Positions 23,956 to 34,293 of a stretch of DNA of 64,000 bases are shown piece by piece. Below the pieces are notes generated by a model, which searched no databases, was not told the DNA's origin, and worked only from the letters and a program-made list of their open reading frames with translations. Location: the NCBI GenBank assembly GCA_025201805.1, contig MU619249.1, positions 146,492 to 210,491 on the forward strand, given 5' to 3'. Each line of letters starts with the position of its first letter. Position 1 is the first letter of the stretch. This DNA is from Parasitella parasitica. Lineage: Eukaryota; Mucoromycota; Mucoromycetes; Mucorales; Mucoraceae. The position numbers were made by a program, and so were the translations under genes.

Positions 23956-26219
23956 TCAATGGCCTCGTTTAATGTTGACGTTAGAGCTCTTTCTAGACAT
24001 TTTACTGCTTAAGCTTCTAAACCCCAAGCCATGGCCATAAAATGAGCTATTACTACTACCAACTTGCAGATTTTTAATGCCATCCTCAAAAGGCAATCCT
24101 AATGTAGTGGCATCTTCGGTGCCAGCTTTCTTAGCATATCGCTCTATGTCTGTTTTCGATAAGTTGATGCGGAAAGCAGTTTCTAGGAGTGTGTCAGGCT
24201 GCAGATATTCGTGTGGTATATGTAATAAGAAGGCCAATAATTCAGAATTGGTAGGACACGAATGTAGTAGATGGTCTTTGCAAATGTCCATGATGGCTAG
24301 ACTGACGCGATAAAATACTTTGATGCCTACGCAGAGCATTAGTATTGAAAAGCAGATGCAATGACAGCAAATATACCTTCAAAATAAAACGCATCCCATA
24401 CGCGCAGCACAGAATCCCAAGGCAGTGTCATTGTGAATGCTGTTAAAAACCATTGTGCTATATACATGATGGGTAAAACATCATTGTTCTCTAAATGTTC
24501 TGCTAGCTTTGGGTTTTTGTCTTTGAGAAGCTGCCCAATGATATATGCATCAATTCTTAGTTGCGACAAAGTAGGTGTAAAATATCCATTCATGTAGCGA
24601 TCAATAGTTGACACCAGCAGCCAAAATGTTTCTTCAACTGTCATTTGCATCAACATCAATCCTACTAATCGACCCATTCCCTGACAGTATTCCAAATGGG
24701 AGTTGTATTGCGAATAGGCCTTCAAGATCATACTCAAATCCTTTTGACCTTGCCCCTTTTTGTCCATAAATTGAGTATGGTCTGGGTAACAACGAGCAAT
24801 GTCTCGTTCGATCACATCGTAAATACTGGTTTCTGGCTTCTCTACTAATATCTCGAATTGACCTGCCTTACGGTAATCATCAGAGCCAGCCAAAAATTGC
24901 CATACTTTTGATCTAACCGAGCCAGGAATGCCATTTCGAACCATCTTCTTAAACTTTGCATCTTTTTTTACTGAACCAGCATCCAATTTGTTTAAAATAG
25001 ACAGCCATTTGAGTTCATTCTCTCGATACTCTTTCATCGATTTTGATGTCATATTAGATCGTATCGAACCCATACCGGGCCTTGGGCTATCAGGCTTGAT
25101 TATAAAACCGTATTCATCTACAGGCATCCTTTCTATTGAAATACTTTTAGGCGATTCTTCTGATACTGATCTGATGGGTGTATCAGCACGTTCCATGGAA
25201 TTTCCTGTGCTATCATCTTCCTCTGTCGAATTTCTGTCAGACTCATAAGTTACAATGTATTTGTTATTTAGTTTGGTGGGCGGTAATGGCTTTGTAAAAC
25301 CAGTAGTTCCTAGATAGTTGTCGAGATTTTCATCTTCTTCGTCCGAGTAATTCACATTGAACGCTGAAGTATCATATGGGTCGTGATTGTCGTTATGAAT
25401 CAGATTTTCATCTGAATAAATTGATGAAGCCTGAGATTGCTGTTGAATTGGTAAATGGGAGATAGAAGATGAGTTGTTGGTGCCGAAACTCTCATAGCTT
25501 GGCTTTCCTGAAGCCCAATGAGGTTGCCCTATACTGTTTTGAAGATGCTGTTGCTGCTGGAGACCGAGATGATCTGAACTCGAAGAACATGACTGCAGCG
25601 AATCTGTAAGTGTAAAATGCTGTTGCTGCTGATGTTGCTGTAATTGTTGTTGATGATAAAAATGAGGATCTGTTGTTCCATAACTACTCGCTGAATTTCT
25701 ATATTGCGAATTATCCGTAGTGAAATCTAATTCAGTATCCAGCGAGTCCAAAACACGAGGATCCAACTCCACAAAATGAACACTTTCAGCATTGAAGTTG
25801 CCAATTACACCTTCACAATATCCCATATAGATATCATTTTCAATGTGCTTCAGGACAATAATACGTTCTCCTGAAACCCTGCTATTTAGTTGATTGTATA
25901 AAAACACATTGCCAATATCCTACCTTGGAGATACATAAGTTCTTGCGGCGTGGTTGCAAGAACATCAGCTTTGGATACACATGCTCCTAGTCCACCTTGA
26001 TAAAATACAAAGTATCCTTAAATAATCCGGGTATCACCTCCGTTTTCTGTTTATGCTCGTACCTTTTTCTGCAAACTCTTTTAGTTGAGATAATGTCATG
26101 GTGTCTATATTTATTGGTGAGTTGTCCAATGCTCCAGCTGGATCTTTCAATAGCTGTGCAATTTTCTCATTTATTTCTTCCAAATTTGTTGAAGTATGTC
26201 TGGTTAATTTAGATTCCAT
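23956..26219 (-). CDS. Rab GTPase-activating protein with SH3-like and TBC domains
   Basis: The N-terminal exon (from 26219) reads MESKLTRHTSTNLEEINEK and reaches NRKRR. After a 51-nt intron a segment with VLATTPQELMYLQ begins. A 53-nt intron (5' splice at 25923, 3' splice at a TTTCAG) joins it to GERIIVLKHIENDIYMGYCE, making a typical SH3 fold. A long Ser/Gln-rich linker follows. The TBC domain then runs NGIPGSVRSKVWQFLAG, IYDVIERDIARCYPDH (arginine finger in IxxDxxR), SHLEYCQGM (glutamine finger YxQ) and TLPWDSVLRVWDAFYFEG. Both catalytic finger residues are present, so an active GAP is expected. The Rab partner cannot be read from sequence. About 690 aa. Confidence 0.88.
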
Positions 26220-27364
26220 ATTGAGATGATAAAGAAGAAGAAAGAATAAGGGAAAAAGGTTGGAGTCAACAAATCTATTAAGGAGAAAGTTATCTGTGAA
26301 TTGTGTATTTGTTGTTTGAGATTAGAAGGATTGAGAAGAGGGGTCATTTTGCAATACCCAAATAAAATAGAGTCCATACGAAAAAGGAAAGCAACCTTCA
26401 TGTCAACATCCGACAAAAAAAGTAAGTCGCAAATGTAACATTAATGTGTTATTATCCCTGTGCACTATTTCCTGCGAATTTCAGCAATTTGGATTTGCAA
26501 ATACTTTCATACACTTTACCATCACCAACTCTTTGAATTAGAAACTTTTCACTTGTTTCTTAATATCTTAACCAATTAAATGTAATATGCACCAAGTTTG
26601 TTGTGCATGGATAATAATCATTTTTTGATCCGATTCAAAGTATAAACGTAAAATCTTCTCTGATTACGGCAGTTACTCTGTTCATATAAGTAGTATTCGA
26701 TCATGACAGGAAAATACGATATGGATATGAGTGTATATATTATGTCGAATCCCTTTTTTTAGTACATATATACTAGATTAGTTTACATTATTGAGACGAG
26801 TTGTCTTCGCCTCCTGAACTATGGTGAAAAAAACTCGACCTCGCTTCGCTACAATAGTTTTTTTCGACCTTCGTTCTAATGAGGGTTTCCATTAATTACA
26901 AAACAAAATGCTAATTAAATAGTTTTTTTTAAGAGGGATCTGTTGGCTCGATAATTGGGTCGGCAACATTCGATGGACTCTTATCGCAATCCCTATTACT
27001 TTATAATTTTTCAAATGACCTAATTACAATCCATAAGAAAAACGTAACAGATTTTTTAGCAGCTAGTGAAGTCTTTAGTAATATCTGTTGTATCCTTAGA
27101 ACATATAACGAATACAATGGTCGCCATTATTTTGACTACACTGCCATAGCAACCGCCCCTGGATCGGGTCTAGCGTTTAATGTTGGTAACTTTGCTGTAT
27201 ACATAGAATTCCATGGTTACCACTATTTATCTCAAATGTCTGACAATCGTTCCTAATTGTATCTAAGGTTGATACCGCCGGTCATACTATACAGTAATTA
27301 GAAGTAATTAGTAAAATGTCTTGTATAAGAAACCATCTATTTGGGTTCTACTTATTCTAAATTA

Positions 27365-27545
27365 CGAAGCTAAACTTAACGTTGAATGATTCATATTCAT
27401 AATGATTAGCTAAGTGAAATATAATAGGTCTTGGGAGACTATTATTGTGTTATAATTTTGTTTGACACTCATAAAATGTGAAACATGATTTGATTGTACT
27501 CATAAATTGATTCATGTAGATTTACTGTATTTAAACAGACAGTTT
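27365..27545 (+). repeat. Dispersed repeat, copy 2 (related to 11271-11440)
   Basis: Same-orientation partner of 11271-11440, sharing GCTAAACTTA, ATAGGTCTTG, TTTGTTTGACA and TGATTGTA blocks in order. Boundaries are approximate and no terminal repeats or target duplications are obvious. Confidence 0.5.
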
Positions 27546-28355
27546 TTTAAAAAGTAATAAGCTCATAGTCAAAAGGTAAAATTAATCAGATATAGAATAT
27601 CATTTATCAATGGGTCAAAGAGGTTTATAGCATATTCAAACTGAGGCAATTTATATAATAAGATCTGCTTAAACGGGGAAATTTATTGTATCTACTGTAT
27701 ACAACGCGCCATTGTTGTGGATTCATGATATGATCTGGAACAGATTAAGCATTAATTTGATATTTGACTTCTGCGGTTTGGAGCATTCAGTCAGCTTCCT
27801 AAAAACTTTCAACGCCCAAGCTGGATAAACCAATAAAAACAAGTGATTTGAATTACAAACACCGATATCCAATTTGCGAAAATGTTTTTGCATACAACTT
27901 TTGGTTGACACATTGCCCAGTGGAAAACAAGTAATGCTCATATAGCGATGATCATGCATCTTCTTATAAAGCATGAGACAGTCTTTATCTTTCTTTTTAT
28001 TGTAGCCTATAAGCGTTTATATATGATTTTTGCTGATAACTTTATAGATAGCAATAAAAACATCAACACAAATGTCTTTGCTAGATAGCTGTAAGTGAAT
28101 ACACTATGTTTTCCATATTAGATTGCGGTTCTACGGTTCTTTTAACAGAAGTTATGACGAAATTAGGCCCCCACTTGAACATATTAAAATGTTAACTTCT
28201 ACACAATGTTCTCTCGTCATTGTAATCATAGGTATGGTATACTACATATCTCTCACAAACACCAAATTTTCCAGAGGAATAATATTCCTTCTATTGCCAT
28301 ACATAAATTCAACCAACATACTTCATTAAGTTGAAGCCCTTGGAATTTTTGACTA

Positions 28356-28496
28356 TGATGTGATACTCGAACATTCCCTACCAGGGATATTATGGGTTTA
28401 TTGATGGTGAAAAAAAGACTACTGTTCATAGTGGATTTTTTAACGCACTTTCTTTTACAAGCAAGAATATTTTGAAGGGTACTGAGTGCATCAAGT
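28356..28496 (+). pseudogene. Class-3 lipase-like relic
   Basis: One frame reads YSNIPYQGYYGFIDGEKKTT followed by VHSGFFNALSF and SKNILK before a stop. The KTTVHSGFFNA stretch resembles the (K)VHxGFxxA block that precedes the catalytic GHSLGG region in secreted fungal class-3 lipases. No GHSLGG serine elbow and no open frame either side were found, so a truncated relic is the best reading. Short match; could be chance. Confidence 0.3.
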
Positions 28497-29407
28497 AGCC
28501 AGCACTTTTTAATTTGGTCAATTATATATTCATCCAGGTATACGCATTCCCCTTTTCTGTGTATGTGTATTCGCTTGAAATTACTGCCCTATTAGGACTG
28601 TAAATCAAATGTGAAAAGTTTACACGAATAGCATTTGCTCAAAAATGCTGTTGCTCTTAGTGAGTTGATTAAAATAAAAATGGGCGTTCTTTATGCTCTG
28701 TAGATAACGCAGCTGCACGTTTATAGCACATTAATTAAAACTGCCTGATAAGATATAATCAAAACGTATAACTTTTGTATGATATGATGAGAAGTGGGAT
28801 TGTCCAATTTAGTAAAATTAATAATACACAAAAATCTTCGATTTATAAATACGACAAACGATTAAATAAAATGATGTTTTATTTTTCAAATGAGGAGATA
28901 TGAGCATTACAACTGACTATATGAATAAAGCGAGGATATACGTCTTAAATAGAAAAAAGATGATTGAATCACTAGACTTGTCCATATAAACAATATTTGT
29001 CCGTCCAAATAGAGAGATGCAAAATGGATCTACCCTACATGTACATGTAACTAAACTTTTAGCAAAACAACGTGGATTTGAGCAGCCGCTTTCGATGTGA
29101 AGGATCATCTTTGCTTTTGTATATAGTTAATGGCACTTAACCGATATATATATACTGCATAATTACCTACGCACGCAACAACATCCCTTTAAAAAATAAA
29201 TAAAGAGCCATGCTATCCAAACTATATGTTCTGGTATTCTCTAAATGGTGATATTATAGGCTCAAACTTGTCACACGGCCTTTCAGTCAGGTGATGGACA
29301 GCTTGTTGTAAAAGCAAATGCCGTTGTTTCCCCCTTTTTTGTTATATTTCTTTTCTCTCTTTCTACCTCTTTTCATTCTCTCAAGCTCAACTGTACATAT
29401 CATCCCT

Positions 29408-30651
29408 ATGTTCAACTCATTTGCAGCCATATTTATTATCGGCATAATTGTGTTTTTCATAATCACTGTATTCCTGCTTTGTTTTACAAGGTCTTCTATC
29501 GAGTTGCCGATATCACTAGGTGGCTACTCTGAATTTGATGAATGGCCGCTTGATTCAGACGAAGCAATAGCTTGTCTACCAGAAGACGCAAGACTAAGTT
29601 ATGATAGAGCCAAAGGTGAATTTTACTGCACCTATAAGAATTATAAAGCTAATAATGACATGCACAGTTTGGCAAGATAGGCACCCACCAGATAGTATTC
29701 CAACGGATATAACTCCACCGCAATTCCTGTCGATTCAGGAGAAAGGGGTTTCTGCGTTTGAATTCGAAGGCGAGCCTGATGCAAACGTCTATGTAGCAGG
29801 AAGGACAGAACTGCAATTCATTGGTGGCGAATGCTCGATTCAGACAAACTTACCGCTGCCTAGACACCAAGAAGTTTACTATTGGGAGGTAAGAATGAGA
29901 GATTACTCATGAATATTCCGTATATTCATCCAAAATCCAATGTCGAGATAGGCCAAAATGTTTGAAAAGCCCGAAACAACAACAGTTTCTGTGGGCGTTG
30001 CAACAAAACCATACCCAACATGGAGACTACCAGGTAATTGCGCTTGATGTGGGATATATAGTATAGCAATAGTAATTTGATATCAAAGGTTGGAACCGTT
30101 ATTCAATTGGCTACTTTTCAAATAACGGATGTAAATATTTCTCGTCGCCCTTCAACGGCAAGCCGTACGGCATCCCATTCAACCACGGCGATATTATTGG
30201 GGTTGGATATAGACATAGAACAGGCACAGTATTCTTCACTCGAAATGGCCGCAGATTAGAAGATGCTTACACTGGATTACGGTGGAATCTGTTTCCCACG
30301 ATAGGTGCCAATGGCCCATGCCAAATACATGTCAATTTGGGTCAGTCTGGTTTTGTGTTTGTGGAAGCCAATGTAAAAAAGTGGGGATTGGCACCATCTC
30401 AGGGCACATTAGCGCCTCCACCTGCTTATGGTATTGAAATTGACACAATTTTGCTAGCAACTGCGGGCGGACAACTATCATCTTCTTCATCCAGCAGACC
30501 ATTGGAAAACGACAACTATTCGATGCATAGTAATCGGCAATTAAGCACATTAATCACTGTGGATGACGACGATCGTGAAGCAAATCAATCCATACCAGAC
30601 CCACCACCTTACTCAAACAACAATAACGCAAGAGATAATTTGCTGGATTAA
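29408..30651 (+). CDS. SSH4/EAR1-like SPRY-domain adaptor for Rsp5
   Basis: Four exons (29408-29615, 29668-29888, 29952-30033, 30089-30651), about 357 aa. Layout: one N-terminal membrane segment (FAAIFIIGIIVFFIITVFLL); a linker reaching RAKVWQDRHPPDSIPTDI and LSIQEKGVSAFEFE; a SPRY domain (EVYYWEAKMFEKP, VSVGVATKPYPTWRLPGWN, GDIIGVGYRHRTGTVFFTRN, LFPTIGANG); and a C-terminal PPPY motif (DPPPYSNNN) for WW-domain ligases. This is the Ssh4/Ear1 design: endosomal or vacuolar adaptors that bring cargo to Rsp5. An upstream in-frame ATG at 29318 would add 30 residues from a pyrimidine-rich leader, so I prefer 29408. Confidence 0.9.
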
Positions 30652-30704
30652 GAAATCATACCCCACCCTCCCCTTTTTCTTTTAATCATCATCATGTATA
30701 TTTT

Positions 30705-31915
30705 TTAAAGGTATGCTAAAACAAGAGCAGCAGATGGCACCAAATCTATAGGAAATAAGATCAATCATTCGGCCTTCTTTTTTTTAATAGTAAAAACAGT
30801 ATATAAGCAAAAACTTACTCAGCTCTTTCAATGATTTTTGCTGATCTTCAGAGCCAAACGTCTTTCTAGGGAAAGTGGTGGACAAAGTAAAAGGATTGGC
30901 TAAACCTTGAGATTGCAGATAATCGAATACCTGATTCAAAGGCGCATTGGCATCAAATGTGTGAGTGATGGGCGCTGCTCCAGGAGCACGAATTTGAATT
31001 CTTGCTTCGTTGTATTCCTTTTTGACAGGAGGTTGAGCTGAACCAACAGTCTCTACTTGAGCTTGTGCAGCTTGGTGCGCTTGTTTAGCTGCCTTCTTTG
31101 CGGCACGTTCCTTTCTGTCTTGTTCGATCTGTGCTTTGATCTTTGCCTTGGCAATTCTATCTTGCTCCTTTTCCTTCTTTTTCAAGTCGAATATTTTCTT
31201 TATTTCTTTAGCTTCTATGGCTTCTTTTGCGGCGCTGATGTCTTGCGCGGCCTTTCTTCTTATTTTTTCAGCTTGCTTGCGATCTTCAATCTCTTGTAGA
31301 TGGCTTTCAGCACGTTTAGATGCCAGGCGAGTTTTCAACTCGGCTAATTTGGCCTTCTTCTCTTCATCTGTCAATGGCTTAATTGGTTCTGTGCTTTCTG
31401 CAAAGTCTTGGTGACCAGTGAAAGTAGCATGTCTCTCGGCTCCAACAGCATCGCGGAATAATTTCTTACATTCGTTACATATTAAACTCTGAGCCGTTTG
31501 CTCACCATCCTTAATTTCTCCTATAAAAAGAAGCTGTCAAACCATAGATACACTTTATACACTACTGGATATAAGTATATACCTGGTTCGTCAGTAGTAG
31601 CTGTTACTAATGTACTACTGGCACTTCCTAGTGCTTGAGGAGGCGTTACTTCTTCGTCAGGCTCATCAGAAACTTCCGGATGAGCAAGGATCCTAATGAT
31701 ATAGTAATATTAGCAGATGAAAATCAATTGATAGCCTGCCGCCCACAATACCAATCCATAGCAGGCTGAAGACCAGCGCCATTCGTTGCTTTAATAGCCT
31801 TCTTTCTGTATATTGACAAATAGAAATTAAAAATCGCGTCCAACGTTTGCGCCAAAACCTACGCTTTAACAGGAGAGAATCCCATGTCGATGAGAGTATC
31901 TAGATCGCTTGCCAT
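30705..31915 (-). CDS. UBXN1-like UBA-UBX protein
   Basis: Starts MASDLDTLIDMGFSPVK, a UBA domain split by introns, with MDWILAHPEVSDEPDEE soon after. A C2H2-type finger follows (LICNECKKLF...ERHATFTGH), then a highly charged coiled coil (residues ~110-230), then a UBX domain (ARIQIRAPGAAPITHTFDA, LSTTFPRKTFGSED). The final exon is only 41 nt (30745-30705): a 73-nt intron joins LKEL to NLVPSAALVLAYL, giving the standard UBX ending; reading on without that splice gives an implausible hydrophobic tail. Such proteins link ubiquitinated substrates to Cdc48/p97. Convergent with the SPRY gene, stops 53 bp apart. Confidence 0.9.
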
Positions 31916-32738
31916 TTTAATGTATAGTTATTAATACAAAAGGGCACAATGCATTAGATTACGAATACGCTTATGCTATGTACCCCTCCCCATCACACCG
32001 TCACGAAAATCTTCAGACATGTGCCCATTGTTTCCATTGTAGCCTGTGCATGGTAGTAAACCTCCTCTAAAGCTCATGATCTACCTCCCCCCCCTCTCTC
32101 TCTCTTAGGTCTCCTACTGTAAACTGAATCTCTTGATTGCTTACATGCCTTTATTAGTCAGACGACTATCAACATAGTTGCGCACTTGTCATTATCCTAG
32201 TAAAAACTGTTCAACATTCTCGCATCGTATGAGCTATAATTTTTGGTTTGCAATATTTCCCTTGCTGAGTAATTCCATCTAACTCGCTTCCAACTTTCTG
32301 CGGACTCCAACCTTGTCTTTCGCCATGCTTTACACTGGGATTTGCTTGATGAGTTTGATTCAGCCAGTCTGAATCTTGCATATGCTCATCTTTGGGCGAA
32401 CCGCTTTAGTCTGGATCGAAGCTGTATATATAATGCACGTCAAGAGCAGACATGTACATAGACCAACGCGGATACAATAAATATTGACATTTATCAACTT
32501 CATTATTTTGCAATGCCTAATCAAGCAACTAAGTATAAAGGATGCAACCTTTTGATTTGTTGTGGGGGATGACCCAGGCCCTTTTTAAGCTCGAGTAACC
32601 TGCGACGCCACACATACAATGGTATCATGATTTACTACTGGGCTGCAGCAGCATATGTGGGGTCATAAAAAGAGGATCATTTGCAGTTTAATTGTTTGCT
32701 TCTTTCTCTTTTTCTCATATACTTTTATCTACACATAA
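31916..32738. other. Divergent intergenic region
   Basis: About 820 bp between divergently transcribed genes. It contains a C-run followed by a (TC)n tract (32088-32105) and a TATATA near 32424. I see no further gene. Confidence 0.5.
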
Positions 32739-33371
32739 ATGACATCAAATCAATCAATTTCATTTTCTCCTCAGAAATCACATCAATTGGCTCAAGAAGT
32801 AGTAACTTTTAAACCAATTCCAACTGTAGATTTTAATGTAGTCAAAAACAGCATGGCATCAAAGGTAAAAAGACTCGGCTCTCTGCTAGTTAGGAATAAG
32901 TCAAGGCCCTGGGCCACTGACAGGTTGACAATAACATCGTCCACGTCGGCATTGTCGCTACTATCAACCACAACCGACGATGATTCAGAGGAAGAGCATG
33001 TTGCGACACCAAATGCTTCCACAACTGAATTCAAAGACATTTTGACAATCCCTAACAGTAACACTGTCAATCAGATGAATCTGGATGTTGTGTCTGTTAC
33101 ACCAAAAGATCAATCCAATCAGTCGTCAGTCGTGGTTGTTGACACAATCGAGCCATCGGCAAAGCAGCAGACTAGATATAAAAGAAGGATAGTGTCATCG
33201 CTTGAAAAACGAGATCCAAACAACCGCAAACCCTTGTCGGATGTTTTCATGGTCATACACCATCTAAGGATGGCATTTGAAGAAGCCGATAGCGAAATAG
33301 ACCAACAAATCGAATACGGCCACCGTCAGATGTTGAATTCGATTATAATCACACCGTTTACATTGTGTTGA
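32739..33371 (+). CDS. Orphan protein of 210 aa
   Basis: Single-exon frame starting MTSNQSISFSPQKSHQLAQE, preceded by a pyrimidine-rich leader (32698-32725). It is Ser/Thr-rich in the middle with an acidic DDDSEEE patch, then turns basic (RYKRRIVSSLEKRDPNNRK) and ends with a possible helix (LSDVFMVIHHLRMAFEEADS). No known domain recognised. Codon use and length argue for a real gene, but it could be lineage-restricted. No signal peptide or membrane segment. Confidence 0.6.
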   Translation: MTSNQSISFSPQKSHQLAQEVVTFKPIPTVDFNVVKNSMASKVKRLGSLLVRNKSRPWATDRLTITSSTSALSLLSTTTDDDSEEEHVATPNASTTEFKDILTIPNSNTVNQMNLDVVSVTPKDQSNQSSVVVVDTIEPSAKQQTRYKRRIVSSLEKRDPNNRKPLSDVFMVIHHLRMAFEEADSEIDQQIEYGHRQMLNSIIITPFTLC

Positions 33372-34293
33372 CTATTTACCGTATTAGTATCATATAAATT
33401 CTATTTAGTAATAATAAAGAAAAGAACCTATAATTAATTACATTGTAACAACATTGTCATTTTCAAAGCTGATATAACCCGTGCACACAGAAAATTACCA
33501 ATAACAGGTTATCTGTCCACACAACTGCCCATGAACACATCTGCCCGGATGTGTTGCCAAAGTAGCTTTTTAACTGAAATAGTTTGATGAGGGGGAGGGG
33601 GGGACACAATGTGGACTTGACACAAGCAGTGAACATTTAACGAAACACTGACAGCTGTTGGATGAATAGTATGCTTTGAAAAATAATGTGTATTGGAAGC
33701 TAGTATTGTTATTACTTTTCAGGGCCGTGTAGATCTGAACAAAATTGCCGGCTTCATTTAAGACTTAAATTTTTAGAGCCTTCAAAGAAGATATTACTTG
33801 TAGTAAGGTAAAAAAAAAAGGGGGGGGCGTGGAGCAATTGAATTTCGTCAAGCCTTTGGGGATGTAAAATTTGCATTTTACTGATAAAAATTATACAGTT
33901 GAGTTGCGATGCAGCATTAATTTTTGTACATTTGATAAATTACCGTTCACGAAAGTATCTTATTAAGATATCTTGTTTCAAGATATCATGAGAAAGAGTA
34001 TTCTCCACATTCAATCTCCACATTCCGTTTTTGTACAGTTGTCTAGACAGATCATCATTACTGGAATCTTTTGGTTTAGGCAGTTGACCAACTTTGAAGT
34101 CATTTTTATATATGATAAGGGCGAATCTAATCTACATTTTATTTATCATAGATGTATCAAAGTAGTGGCAGTAGCGGGAAAAGTAACAGTAGTGGTAGTA
34201 ATAATAATAGTAGTAGTAGTAATAGTAGTAATAACAATAGTAATAGTAGTAGCTGCATCAGTAGCAGTAGTATTTAGCATTATATAATGAAGT
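33372..34293. other. Intergenic, low complexity
   Basis: Roughly 920 bp at convergent 3' ends. It holds two G runs (near 33591 and 33820) and a degenerate (AGT/AAT)n trinucleotide tract over about 34156-34272 next to the BUD6 stop. No gene seen. Confidence 0.5.
34156..34272. repeat. Degenerate AGT/AAT trinucleotide tract
   Basis: Over 110 bp of AGT, AAT, AGC and GGT triplets. Both strands show open frames here only because of the triplet periodicity. Confidence 0.75.

Larger units (their letters stand above)
26220..29407. other. Long gene-poor interval with repeat copies
   Basis: About 3.2 kb of AT-rich sequence without a supported gene. It carries the second copy of the repeat seen at 11.3 kb (27365-27545), a segment resembling 61.7 kb (27884-27950), and a short lipase-like relic (28356-28496). 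A GC-richer patch with opposed TCGACC blocks lies at 26835-26870. The first ~200 bp should hold the TBC gene promoter and the last ~200 bp that of the SPRY gene. Confidence 0.6.

Noticed and set aside
29318-29407. Upstream in-frame Met of the SPRY gene adding a second hydrophobic stretch
   Set aside because: The stretch is translation of a C/T-rich leader; the family has one N-terminal membrane segment, which starts after the Met at 29408.
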